The notes below the pieces were generated by a model. It saw only the letters and a program-made list of their open reading frames with translations, ran no database searches and was not told the origin of the DNA. A stretch of 64,000 bases of DNA, from assembly GCF_034651555.1 (NCBI RefSeq), contig NZ_JAYEEQ010000006.1, forward strand, positions 62,001 through 126,000, written 5' to 3'. The stretch is from Aurantibrevibacter litoralis. GTDB taxonomy: Bacteria; Bacteroidota; Bacteroidia; Flavobacteriales; Flavobacteriaceae. Shown here in pieces: positions 43,445-50,782 of this stretch. The position numbers and the translations under genes are program-made. Every line of letters starts with the position of its first letter. The stretch's first letter is position 1.

Positions 43445-43852
43445 CTAGCTTTGTGTGTTATTGTTTGCTTCCAAAACCAAGGTAACATGGTTGGAACGTT
43501 TTCTAATTCTATGTGCCCTTCCTTGCGGAGCCGGTCTTAGCCTTTTCAACATACTTCCCCCGTCTACACGGATTTCTTTTACATAAAGATCTGCTTCCTC
43601 AATATTGGCCTCCTCATTTTTAGATTGCCAATTCGCAATTGCCGATAACAGCAATTTTTCAAGTTTTCGTGAAGCTTCCTTCTGATTAAACTTTAAAATC
43701 GCAAGTGCTTTTTCTATCCGAACTCCACGTACCAAATCTGCAACCAAACGCATTTTTCGAGGTGACGTTGGACAATTATTTAATTTAGCGAAGGCAACTT
43801 GCTGCTTTTCTGCCTTAATCCTTTCGGCCATTTGTCTTTTTCGAACTCCCAT
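43445..43852 (-). CDS. rplV: 50S ribosomal protein L22
   Basis: A 135-residue protein lining the exit tunnel. The core is NCPTSPRKMRLVADLVRG and RAHRIRKRSNHVTLVLE; an ~25-residue N-terminal extension (KRQMAERIKAEKQQVA) precedes it compared with the ~110-residue family norm. Confidence 0.97.
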   Translation of the reverse strand: MGVRKRQMAERIKAEKQQVAFAKLNNCPTSPRKMRLVADLVRGVRIEKALAILKFNQKEASRKLEKLLLSAIANWQSKNEEANIEEADLYVKEIRVDGGSMLKRLRPAPQGRAHRIRKRSNHVTLVLEANNNTQS

Positions 43853-43855
43853 AGC

Positions 43856-44134
43856 TTACTTTTTTCCTTTATTTTTTGCACCGGCATGACCCCTAAACGA
43901 GCGCGTTGGCGAAAATTCTCCTAGCTTATGCCCTACCATGTTTTCTGTAACATAAACAGGCACAAACTGTTTTCCGTTATGCACTGCAATGGTCTGACCC
44001 ACAAAGTCCGGTGTTATCATTGATGCCCTAGACCATGTTTTTATTACGGATTTTTTACCCGTTTCAACATTCAGTTGAATTTTTTTATCCAAACTAAGCT
44101 GAACAAAAGGTCCTTTTTTTAATGAACGTGCCAT
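43856..44134 (-). CDS. rpsS: 30S ribosomal protein S19
   Basis: A 92-residue head protein. It shows MARSLKKGPFVQLSLDKKI, IKTWSRASMITPDFVGQTIA and MVGHKLGEFSPTRSFRGHAG. Confidence 0.98.
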   Translation of the reverse strand: MARSLKKGPFVQLSLDKKIQLNVETGKKSVIKTWSRASMITPDFVGQTIAVHNGKQFVPVYVTENMVGHKLGEFSPTRSFRGHAGAKNKGKK

Positions 44135-44146
44135 TTGTTTTTCTTT

Positions 44147-44971
44147 TTATTTCTTTCTACGTTCTATAATATACTTGTTCGTATCCTTTTTTCTGGAACG
44201 TGTTCTGTACCCCTTTGCAGGAATTCCGTTTCTTGATCTTGGATGCCCTCCGGAAGCCCTTCCTTCGCCACCACCCATTGGGTGATCTACAGGGTTCATT
44301 GCTACCGGTCTTGTTCTCGGTCTTCTTCCTAACCACCTGCTTCTTCCTGCCTTACCGGACACCAATAACTGATGATCCGAATTGGACACTGCACCTATAG
44401 TAGCCAAACATCCAGACAAAACCAATCTCGTTTCCCCTGAAGGAAGTTTTATGGTTACGTACCGACCGTCCTTAGCCATCAATTGAGCAAAGGTGCCCGC
44501 ACTTCTGGCCATAACCGCTCCCTGACCCGGGCGCAATTCAATACAGGAAATAATTGTTCCTAGCGGAATTTCTACCAAAGGTAATGCGTTCCCAATTTCC
44601 GGAGCCGATTGTGTGCCGGACGCAATTACTTGATCTACTTGCAATCCGTTTTGGGCAATGACATATCTTTTTTCACCATCCGCGTACGCTACAAGCGCAA
44701 TAAATGCCGTTCTGTTGGGATCATATTCTATAGATTTTACAGTAGCCGGAACCCCTTGCTTGTCTCTTTTAAAATCTATAATACGATATCTCCTTTTATG
44801 ACCACCCCCTTTTTGGCGAATGGTCATTTTTCCTTGACTGTTTCTACCTCCCGACTTTTTTAACGGAGCTACTAAACTTTTCTCCGGCTTATCAGTAGTA
44901 ATGGCGTCAAATCCGTTTACTACTCTAAAACGCTGTCCGGGAGTGATTGGTTTTAATTTTCTAACTGACAT
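44147..44971 (-). CDS. rplB: 50S ribosomal protein L2
   Basis: A 274-residue core protein needed for subunit joining and peptidyl transferase activity. It shows MTIRQKGGGHKRRYRIIDFK, the conserved HPMGGGEGRASGGHPRSR loop, and the basic C-terminus GYRTRSRKKDTNKYIIERRK. Confidence 0.98.
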   Translation of the reverse strand: MSVRKLKPITPGQRFRVVNGFDAITTDKPEKSLVAPLKKSGGRNSQGKMTIRQKGGGHKRRYRIIDFKRDKQGVPATVKSIEYDPNRTAFIALVAYADGEKRYVIAQNGLQVDQVIASGTQSAPEIGNALPLVEIPLGTIISCIELRPGQGAVMARSAGTFAQLMAKDGRYVTIKLPSGETRLVLSGCLATIGAVSNSDHQLLVSGKAGRSRWLGRRPRTRPVAMNPVDHPMGGGEGRASGGHPRSRNGIPAKGYRTRSRKKDTNKYIIERRKK

Positions 44972-44980
44972 TTTTTGTCT

Positions 44981-45271
44981 TTATAGATTACTGTAAAAAT
45001 CAATTGTATCTCCTTCGGCAATATCAACGATAGCTTTCTTAAAGGCTCCCGTTTTACCATGTTGAACTCCTGTTTTGGTGAATCGCGTCTTGCGTGATGG
45101 CCCATAATTAAGAGTTCGCACTTTATTTACAGAAACGCCGTAGGCAGTTTCAACTGCATTTTTTATTTGAATCTTATTTGCACTTAACGCTACAATGAAA
45201 CCATAACGGTTGTACAATTCGCTGTCCGCCGTCATCTTTTCTGTAATAATTGGTTTTATCAACACACTCAT
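44981..45271 (-). CDS. rplW: 50S ribosomal protein L23
   Basis: A 96-residue protein at the tunnel exit that docks SRP and trigger factor. It shows IKPIITEKMT, NRYGFIVALSANKIQIKNAV and YGVSVNKVRTLNYGPSRKTR. Confidence 0.98.
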   Translation of the reverse strand: MSVLIKPIITEKMTADSELYNRYGFIVALSANKIQIKNAVETAYGVSVNKVRTLNYGPSRKTRFTKTGVQHGKTGAFKKAIVDIAEGDTIDFYSNL

Positions 45272-45278
45272 TATTCCA

Positions 45279-45908
45279 CTATTTAGTTAAGTTCAACTCT
45301 ATCGCCTCTAATGAACCTTCAAGGAGCACAATATTATGCGCATTTAAAATTTTGTAAGTGCTTAATTCTGAGCTTGTTATAACCTCAGATCGCTTTAAAT
45401 TGCGTGATGCCAAATATACACTATTATTTGTATCACCCAACACAAATAAAGATTTTTTATTTTCAAGCCCTAAAGACTTTAAAATCTGCTTAAAATCCTT
45501 TGTTTTTGGCGTCTCGAAACTAAAGTCCTCTACCACTATAAGTGCATTTTCTTTGGTCTTAATACTAAAGGCAGACTTTCTAGCCAAACGCTTCACATTT
45601 TTGTTTAATTTCTGGGTGTAATCTTTTGGACGTGGGCCAAAAATACGACCTCCACCTCTAAAAACCGGAGACTTAATACTTCCTGCACGAGCAGTACCCG
45701 TACCTTTTTGTTTCTTTATCTTTCTTGTACTCCCCGCAATCTCTGCCCTTTCTTTAGACTTATGCGTACCTTGCCGCTGATGCGCCAAGAACTGTTTTAC
45801 ATCTAAATACACCGCATGGTTATTAGGTTCTATAGCGAAAACAGCATCTGAAAGCTCTGCCTTTCTGCCTGTTTCTTTTCCCGTAATATCTAAAACTGCT
45901 ACCTTCAT
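45279..45908 (-). CDS. rplD: 50S ribosomal protein L4
   Basis: A 209-residue protein whose loop (GSTRKIKKQKGTGTARAGS, FRGGGRIFGPRPKDYTQKLN) reaches the exit tunnel. In E. coli L4 also controls its own operon by attenuation. Its start overlaps the rplC stop by one base. The candidate attenuator upstream of rplC at 46576-46607 would suit such control. Confidence 0.97.
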   Translation of the reverse strand: MKVAVLDITGKETGRKAELSDAVFAIEPNNHAVYLDVKQFLAHQRQGTHKSKERAEIAGSTRKIKKQKGTGTARAGSIKSPVFRGGGRIFGPRPKDYTQKLNKNVKRLARKSAFSIKTKENALIVVEDFSFETPKTKDFKQILKSLGLENKKSLFVLGDTNNSVYLASRNLKRSEVITSSELSTYKILNAHNIVLLEGSLEAIELNLTK

Positions 45909-46525
45909 TACTTCTCTATAGTTACGTAAGCGTTTTTATGACCAGGAATACAACCCTTTATCACTAAAAGATTTTTTTCCGGAACTATTTTTAAAATCAC
46001 CAAATTCTGAACGGTTACTCTGTCATTTCCCATTCTTCCTGCCATCCGCATTCCCTTAAAAACACGAGACGGGTAGGATGATGCGCCCACAGAACCGGGT
46101 GCTCTAAGCCTGTTGTGTTGTCCATGCGTAGATTGACCTACACCGGCAAACCCATGCCGCTTAACAACTCCTTGAAATCCCTTTCCTTTGGAGGTTCCAA
46201 TGACATCCACATATTCTCCTTCCACAAAGTGATCCACGCCTATGGTGTCTCCCAATTTGAAACTTCCTTCGAAACCTTGAAATTCAACGACTTTTTTCTT
46301 GGGAGAAACGCCTGCTTTTTTAAAATGACCACTTTCGGCCTTATTTGCACGCTTTTCTGCCTTGTCATCGAAACCAAGTTGAAGGGCACTATACCCGTCT
46401 ACCTCTTCGGTTCTGACTTGGGTAACTACGCATGGTCCAGCCTCGACAACAGTACACGGAATGTTCTTTCCGTTTTCGTCGAAAATGCTGGTCATACCTA
46501 CTTTTCTACCTATTAACCCAGACAT
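45908..46525 (-). CDS. rplC: 50S ribosomal protein L3
   Basis: A 205-residue early-assembly protein with an extension toward the peptidyl transferase centre. It shows MSGLIGRKVGMTSIFDENGK, GTSKGKGFQGVVKRHGF and the GQSTHGQHNRLRAPGSVGAS block. A 213-nt gap with a hairpin-plus-T-run separates it from rpsJ, unusually long for this cluster. Confidence 0.98.
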   Translation of the reverse strand: MSGLIGRKVGMTSIFDENGKNIPCTVVEAGPCVVTQVRTEEVDGYSALQLGFDDKAEKRANKAESGHFKKAGVSPKKKVVEFQGFEGSFKLGDTIGVDHFVEGEYVDVIGTSKGKGFQGVVKRHGFAGVGQSTHGQHNRLRAPGSVGASSYPSRVFKGMRMAGRMGNDRVTVQNLVILKIVPEKNLLVIKGCIPGHKNAYVTIEK

Positions 46526-46575
46526 ATACTATTTAATTAATTATTGAATACTTCCTTTAAACTATACTATGCTTC

Positions 46576-46607
46576 AAAAAAAAAGGGTCAAAAAAATAAT
46601 TCAACCC
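46576..46607 (-). promoter_or_regulatory. Candidate attenuator/terminator hairpin in the rplC leader
   Basis: On the minus strand GGGTTGAA pairs with TTTTGACCC (8 bp including two G-T pairs) and is directly followed by nine T. It stands about 50 nt before the rplC ATG and 130 nt after rpsJ, so it could terminate or attenuate transcripts entering the S10 part of the cluster. Confidence 0.55.
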
Positions 46608-46738
46608 TGAATGTATTTTTTCCATTTTTCCTTTGCGAAACGCTCCGGACATGTCGGTACTCACTACGGCGAATACTCCTTTTTTACTCTCAAAAAAACA
46701 ACTGCAATTGCTTTACACGAAAACCTAGCTAGAAAGGT

Positions 46739-47047
46739 TTACAACACCTTTATTTGCACCTCTACACCACTGGGAAGTTCTAACTTCATAAGTGCATCAA
46801 TTGTTTTTGGTGAAGAGCTGTAAATATCTAACAACCTTTTATACGAACACAATTGAAATTGTTCTCTCGATTTTTTGTTAACGTGTGGTGAACGCAATAC
46901 CGTGAATATCTTCTTGTGCGTAGGCAACGGAATTGGCCCTGTTACCACAGCACCCGTTGTCTTCACTGTTTTAACGATCTTCTCGGCCGACTTATCTACC
47001 AAATTATGGTCGTACGATTTTAATTTCATTCTGATTTTCTGACTCAT
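46739..47047 (-). CDS. rpsJ: 30S ribosomal protein S10
   Basis: A 102-residue protein; in E. coli it also serves as NusE in antitermination. It shows KIRMKLKSYDHNLVDKSAEK, TGPIPLPTHKKIFTVLRSPH and KSREQFQLCSYKRLLDIYS. It lies 12 nt after fusA and thus is joined to the str genes rather than to rplC. Confidence 0.98.
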   Translation of the reverse strand: MSQKIRMKLKSYDHNLVDKSAEKIVKTVKTTGAVVTGPIPLPTHKKIFTVLRSPHVNKKSREQFQLCSYKRLLDIYSSSPKTIDALMKLELPSGVEVQIKVL

Positions 47048-47059
47048 CTCTAGTATGTA

Positions 47060-49186
47060 TTACGCTGTTACGCCCTTGGCTGCCTTAATAACTTCTTCTG
47101 CAATATTCGACGGTGTTTCCGCATAGTGCGAAAACTCCATGGTAGACGTAGCCCTACCTGAGGATAACGTTCGCAATGAAGTAACGTAACCAAACATTTC
47201 TGAAAGTGGCACTAATGCTTTAATTACTTTGGCTCCTGCTCTATCATCCATATTGGTAATCGTGCCGCGTCTTCTGTTAAGATCGCCCACAATATCACCC
47301 ATATTTTCTTCTGGTGTTAAAGCCTCCATCTTCATTATAGGCTCCATAAGTACAGCTTTGGCCGCTTTAGCCGCCGCTTTGTACCCTATTTTGGCAGCCA
47401 ATTCAAAAGACAGCGAATCAGAATCCACCGCATGGAAGGATCCATCCTTTAAGGTAATTCGCATACTGTCCATTTCAAACCCGGCTAAAGGTCCATTCTT
47501 CATGGCTTCTTTAAATCCTTTCTCTATTGCAGGAATAAATTCTCTCGGGATATTTCCTCCTTTTATAACATTTATAAATTCCAAACCAGATTTACCTTCC
47601 TCTGCCGGCTCCATCGTAAACACAATATCTGCAAACTTACCACGACCTCCACTCTGTTTCTTATACACTTCACGGTGATCCGCCTTAGCTGTAAGCGCCT
47701 CTTTATATTCTACTTGAGGCTGTCCTTGGTTTACCTCTACCTTAAATTCTCTTCGCAGTCTGTCTACAATAATATCCAAATGCAACTCACCCATACCAGA
47801 AATAATGGTTTGTCCGGAAGCTTCATCGGTCTTTACCTGAAAGGTAGGATCCTCTTCTGCAAGCTTGGACAAGGCCATCCCTAACTTATCTACATCTGCC
47901 TTGGTTTTCGGCTCTACAGCAATACCAATTACAGGATCCGGGAAGTTCATACTTTCTAATACGATCGGATGCTTTTCGCTAGACAAGGTATCTCCTGTTT
48001 TAATATCTTTAAAACCAACTGCTGCTCCTATGTCCCCCGCTTCGATAAAATCTACCGCATTTTGTTTGTTGGCGTGCATTTGATAGATTCTGGAAATGCG
48101 TTCCTTGTTTCCTGAACGATTGTTCAATACATAAGAACCTGCATCTAATCTACCGGAATATGCCCTAAAAAATGCCAATCTCCCCACAAAAGGATCTGTA
48201 GCAATTTTAAAGGCCAATGCCGCAAATGGCTCTTTAGGATCTGGTTTTCTGGATACTTCGAGGTCTGTATCCGGATTAATGCCTACAATAGCCTCCTTAT
48301 CTAAAGGCGAAGGCAGGTAGCGGCAAACGGCGTCTAACAAAAATTGTACGCCTTTATTTTTAAAGGATGAACCGCAAATCATAGGAATAATACTCATATC
48401 CATCACCGCAGCTCTTAGTGCAGTATGTACTTCATCTTCTGTAATGGAATCTTCATCTTCGAAGAATTTTTCCATCAAGGTTTCATCGTATTCTGCTACA
48501 GCTTCTATTAAAGCCGCCCTGTATTCCTTTACTTCGGCTGCCATGTCTTCAGGAATTGGGATTTCATCAAATGTAGATCCCATATTATCCTCATGCCAAA
48601 CAATGGCTCTGTTTTTAACCAAGTCTACAATCCCTTTAAAATCTACTTCATCACCAATCGGCAATACAATAGGTACGGCATTAGACTTTAGCATTTCCTT
48701 AATTTGATTGCATACATTAAGGAAATTTGCACCCTGTCGGTCCATTTTGTTAACAAATCCCATTCGGGGTACTTTGTAATTATCGGCCAATCGCCAGTTG
48801 GTTTCCGACTGTGGTTCCACACCATCTACCGCACTGAACAAAAACACCAATCCGTCTAGAACGCGTAAAGAACGATTTACTTCTACGGTAAAATCTACGT
48901 GACCCGGTGTGTCGATAATATTAAAGTGGTACGGTTTTGTAGCCTCCACTTTCTCCCCATTGATCATAGGGAAATTCCATGTACAGGTAGTTGCTGCGGA
49001 GGTAATTGTAATACCGCGTTCCTGCTCCTGCTCCATCCAGTCCATGGTAGCGGCGCCATCGTGCACCTCTCCTATTTTATGGCTTACCCCTGTATAAAAC
49101 AAAATTCGCTCGGTAGTGGTTGTTTTACCGGCGTCAATATGGGCAGCAATTCCGATATTTCTTGTATATTTTAAATCTCTTGACAT
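47060..49186 (-). CDS. fusA: Elongation factor G
   Basis: A 708-residue translocase GTPase. The G domain has NIGIAAHIDAGKTTTTERIL (P-loop AHIDAGKT), DTPGHVDFT and NKMDRQGANF; domains II-V follow, with GMGELHLDIIVDRLRREF and the RRRGTI loop near the C-terminus, and the closing SHYAETPSNIAEEVI. It lies between rpsG and rpsJ. Confidence 0.98.
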   Translation of the reverse strand: MSRDLKYTRNIGIAAHIDAGKTTTTERILFYTGVSHKIGEVHDGAATMDWMEQEQERGITITSAATTCTWNFPMINGEKVEATKPYHFNIIDTPGHVDFTVEVNRSLRVLDGLVFLFSAVDGVEPQSETNWRLADNYKVPRMGFVNKMDRQGANFLNVCNQIKEMLKSNAVPIVLPIGDEVDFKGIVDLVKNRAIVWHEDNMGSTFDEIPIPEDMAAEVKEYRAALIEAVAEYDETLMEKFFEDEDSITEDEVHTALRAAVMDMSIIPMICGSSFKNKGVQFLLDAVCRYLPSPLDKEAIVGINPDTDLEVSRKPDPKEPFAALAFKIATDPFVGRLAFFRAYSGRLDAGSYVLNNRSGNKERISRIYQMHANKQNAVDFIEAGDIGAAVGFKDIKTGDTLSSEKHPIVLESMNFPDPVIGIAVEPKTKADVDKLGMALSKLAEEDPTFQVKTDEASGQTIISGMGELHLDIIVDRLRREFKVEVNQGQPQVEYKEALTAKADHREVYKKQSGGRGKFADIVFTMEPAEEGKSGLEFINVIKGGNIPREFIPAIEKGFKEAMKNGPLAGFEMDSMRITLKDGSFHAVDSDSLSFELAAKIGYKAAAKAAKAVLMEPIMKMEALTPEENMGDIVGDLNRRRGTITNMDDRAGAKVIKALVPLSEMFGYVTSLRTLSSGRATSTMEFSHYAETPSNIAEEVIKAAKGVTA

Positions 49187-49195
49187 TTCTGGTAA

Positions 49196-49672
49196 TTAAA
49201 ATCTAAAGTGAGAGAATGCCTTATTGGCTTCTGCCATTTTATGTGTATCCATTCGTTTCTTTACAGCAGCGCCTTCTTCCTTGGCAGCCGCCAAAATTTC
49301 TCCGGCTAATTTTTGGCTCATCGCTTTTTCATTGCGCTTCCGCGAATAACTAATCAACCATTTCATCGCTGTAGAAATTTTACGGTCTGGTCTAATTTGC
49401 ATAGGTATTTGAAATGTAGCTCCACCAACCCTTCTGCTACGCACTTCTACGTGTGGCATCACATTAGAAAGCGCATCTTTCCACAATTCTAATGCTGTTT
49501 TTTCCTCGTCTGTTTTTTTTGCCTCTACAATGTCTATGGCATCATAAAACACCTTAAAAGCAACAGATTTTTTACCATCCCACATCATCATGTTCACAAA
49601 GCGTGTAACCAACTGATCGTTAAATTTAGGATCGGGTAACAATGGCCTTTTTTTTGCCTGTTTTTTTCTCAT
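49196..49672 (-). CDS. rpsG: 30S ribosomal protein S7
   Basis: A 158-residue head protein that nucleates assembly of the 16S 3' domain. It shows MRKKQAKKRPLLPDPKFNDQ, VTRFVNMMMWDGKKSVA and EVRSRRVGGATFQIPMQIR. The 88-nt gap before it holds a heptamer array. Confidence 0.98.
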   Translation of the reverse strand: MRKKQAKKRPLLPDPKFNDQLVTRFVNMMMWDGKKSVAFKVFYDAIDIVEAKKTDEEKTALELWKDALSNVMPHVEVRSRRVGGATFQIPMQIRPDRKISTAMKWLISYSRKRNEKAMSQKLAGEILAAAKEEGAAVKKRMDTHKMAEANKAFSHFRF

Positions 49673-49686
49673 TTTTTTAAGTTTTT

Positions 49687-49721
49687 GGGTTCAGGTTTCA
49701 AGTTTGAGCTTTCATTCTTCA
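49687..49721 (+). repeat. Heptanucleotide array between rpsL and rpsG
   Basis: Five in-register 7-nt units, GGGTTCA, GGTTTCA, AGTTTGA, GCTTTCA and TTCTTCA, with core TTCA. It occupies the untranslated gap inside the ribosomal cluster. Confidence 0.65.
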
Positions 49722-49760
49722 AAGATGCTCACTAAAAAATCCCTACTTCCTAAATTCATC

Positions 49761-50135
49761 CTACTTTTTTGGGCGTTTTGCACCGTATTTAGACCTTCGC
49801 TGGGTTCTTCCTGCCACACCGGCAGTATCCAAAGCACCTCGAACGATATGGTACCTCACACCAGGCAAATCTTTTACCCTTCCGCCTCTAACCAATACTA
49901 TCGAGTGCTCTTGTAGATTGTGACCTTCACCCGGGATATAAGCGTTTACTTCCTTCCCATTAGTCAACCTAACCCTAGCAACTTTTCGCATTGCCGAGTT
50001 TGGTTTCTTTGGTGTCGTAGTGTAAACCCTAGTACATACCCCTCTTCGTTGAGGACACGAATCCAAAGCAGCCGATTTACTCTTCTTGGTAATTGTGGCT
50101 CTTCCTATTCGTACTAATTGTGAAATTGTTGGCAT
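49761..50135 (-). CDS. rpsL: 30S ribosomal protein S12
   Basis: A 124-residue decoding-site protein. It shows MPTISQLVRIGRATITKKSK, CPQRRGVCTRVYTTTPKKPN and EGHNLQEHSIVLVRGGRVKD. Lys at TTPKKPN and at the second site (RGGRVKDLPGVRY, Lys in GRVKDL) is the streptomycin-sensitive state. First gene of the cluster, behind a clear promoter. Confidence 0.98.
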   Translation of the reverse strand: MPTISQLVRIGRATITKKSKSAALDSCPQRRGVCTRVYTTTPKKPNSAMRKVARVRLTNGKEVNAYIPGEGHNLQEHSIVLVRGGRVKDLPGVRYHIVRGALDTAGVAGRTQRRSKYGAKRPKK

Positions 50136-50182
50136 ACTATATATTATATATGTATAAAACGATACCCTCTTTTAAGGGCTGG

Positions 50183-50212
50183 CAAATGTAATACTATTTT
50201 GTAAAAATTCAA
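50183..50212 (-). promoter_or_regulatory. Promoter of the rpsL ribosomal cluster
   Basis: On the minus strand TTG at 50212-50210 is followed after exactly 19 nt by TACATTTG (50190-50183), the full Bacteroidota -33/-7 arrangement. The predicted start site is near 50178, giving a leader of about 43 nt before the rpsL ATG. Confidence 0.8.
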
Positions 50213-50394
50213 ATCTTATACTATTAATTTTGGGCTATTTTTATTTTTAGTCCCCAGCGCTTATAAAACCACCCCTCTTTTATGGCGCATAAAGGCATGC
50301 AATAGCTATAGGTAACCCCTCCTTTACGCCCCACTGGAGCATATTTACAAAGTTACTTTGTTAAAAAAACCTTTAAATCAACACAAAAAACCCA

Positions 50395-50590
50395 ATAAAA
50401 AATTTCTTGAAACTGACTATCCCCGAGGCAAGCCATAGAGGTATTTTGCCAGTTTCATTTTGGCCTTTGGGCCAAAAACCGAAATTTTGTATTTCACCTC
50501 ACCCGGAACTGCAAAAAGACAGTTCCGACCTCTCCAAAGGAGAGGTAAATAGGAAACCCCGACCCAAGGGTCGGGGAATCTTTAGATTGA
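50395..50590 (+). repeat. Dispersed multi-hairpin repeat, copy 4
   Basis: A full-length copy in the upstream region between rpsL (minus) and the SusC gene (plus). The last hairpin is perfect here: CCCCGACCCAAGGGTCGGGG, a 9-bp stem with a 2-nt loop. CCTCTCC-AAA-GGAGAGG and TTTTGGCCTTTGGGCCAAAA are also perfect; GGAACTG/CAGTTCC keeps 7 bp. The right end is CTTTAGATTGAAAA. The rest of the 50213-50782 gap shows nothing else recognisable. Confidence 0.92.
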
Positions 50591-50782
50591 AAAAGCCAAA
50601 ATACTAACCAAAAATATGGACTTTTCAATAGAATAACCTGAGAATTAGTAAAATGTAATTTTTAACAGAGTTTAGCGATGAAGTTATATTTTTTCATATA
50701 ATCTTAAAGTTTTATTAAAATTAGTTTGGATTATTACGTCTAAAATCTCATTTTTACGCCAGCTAATTCAAATAATTTAAAA

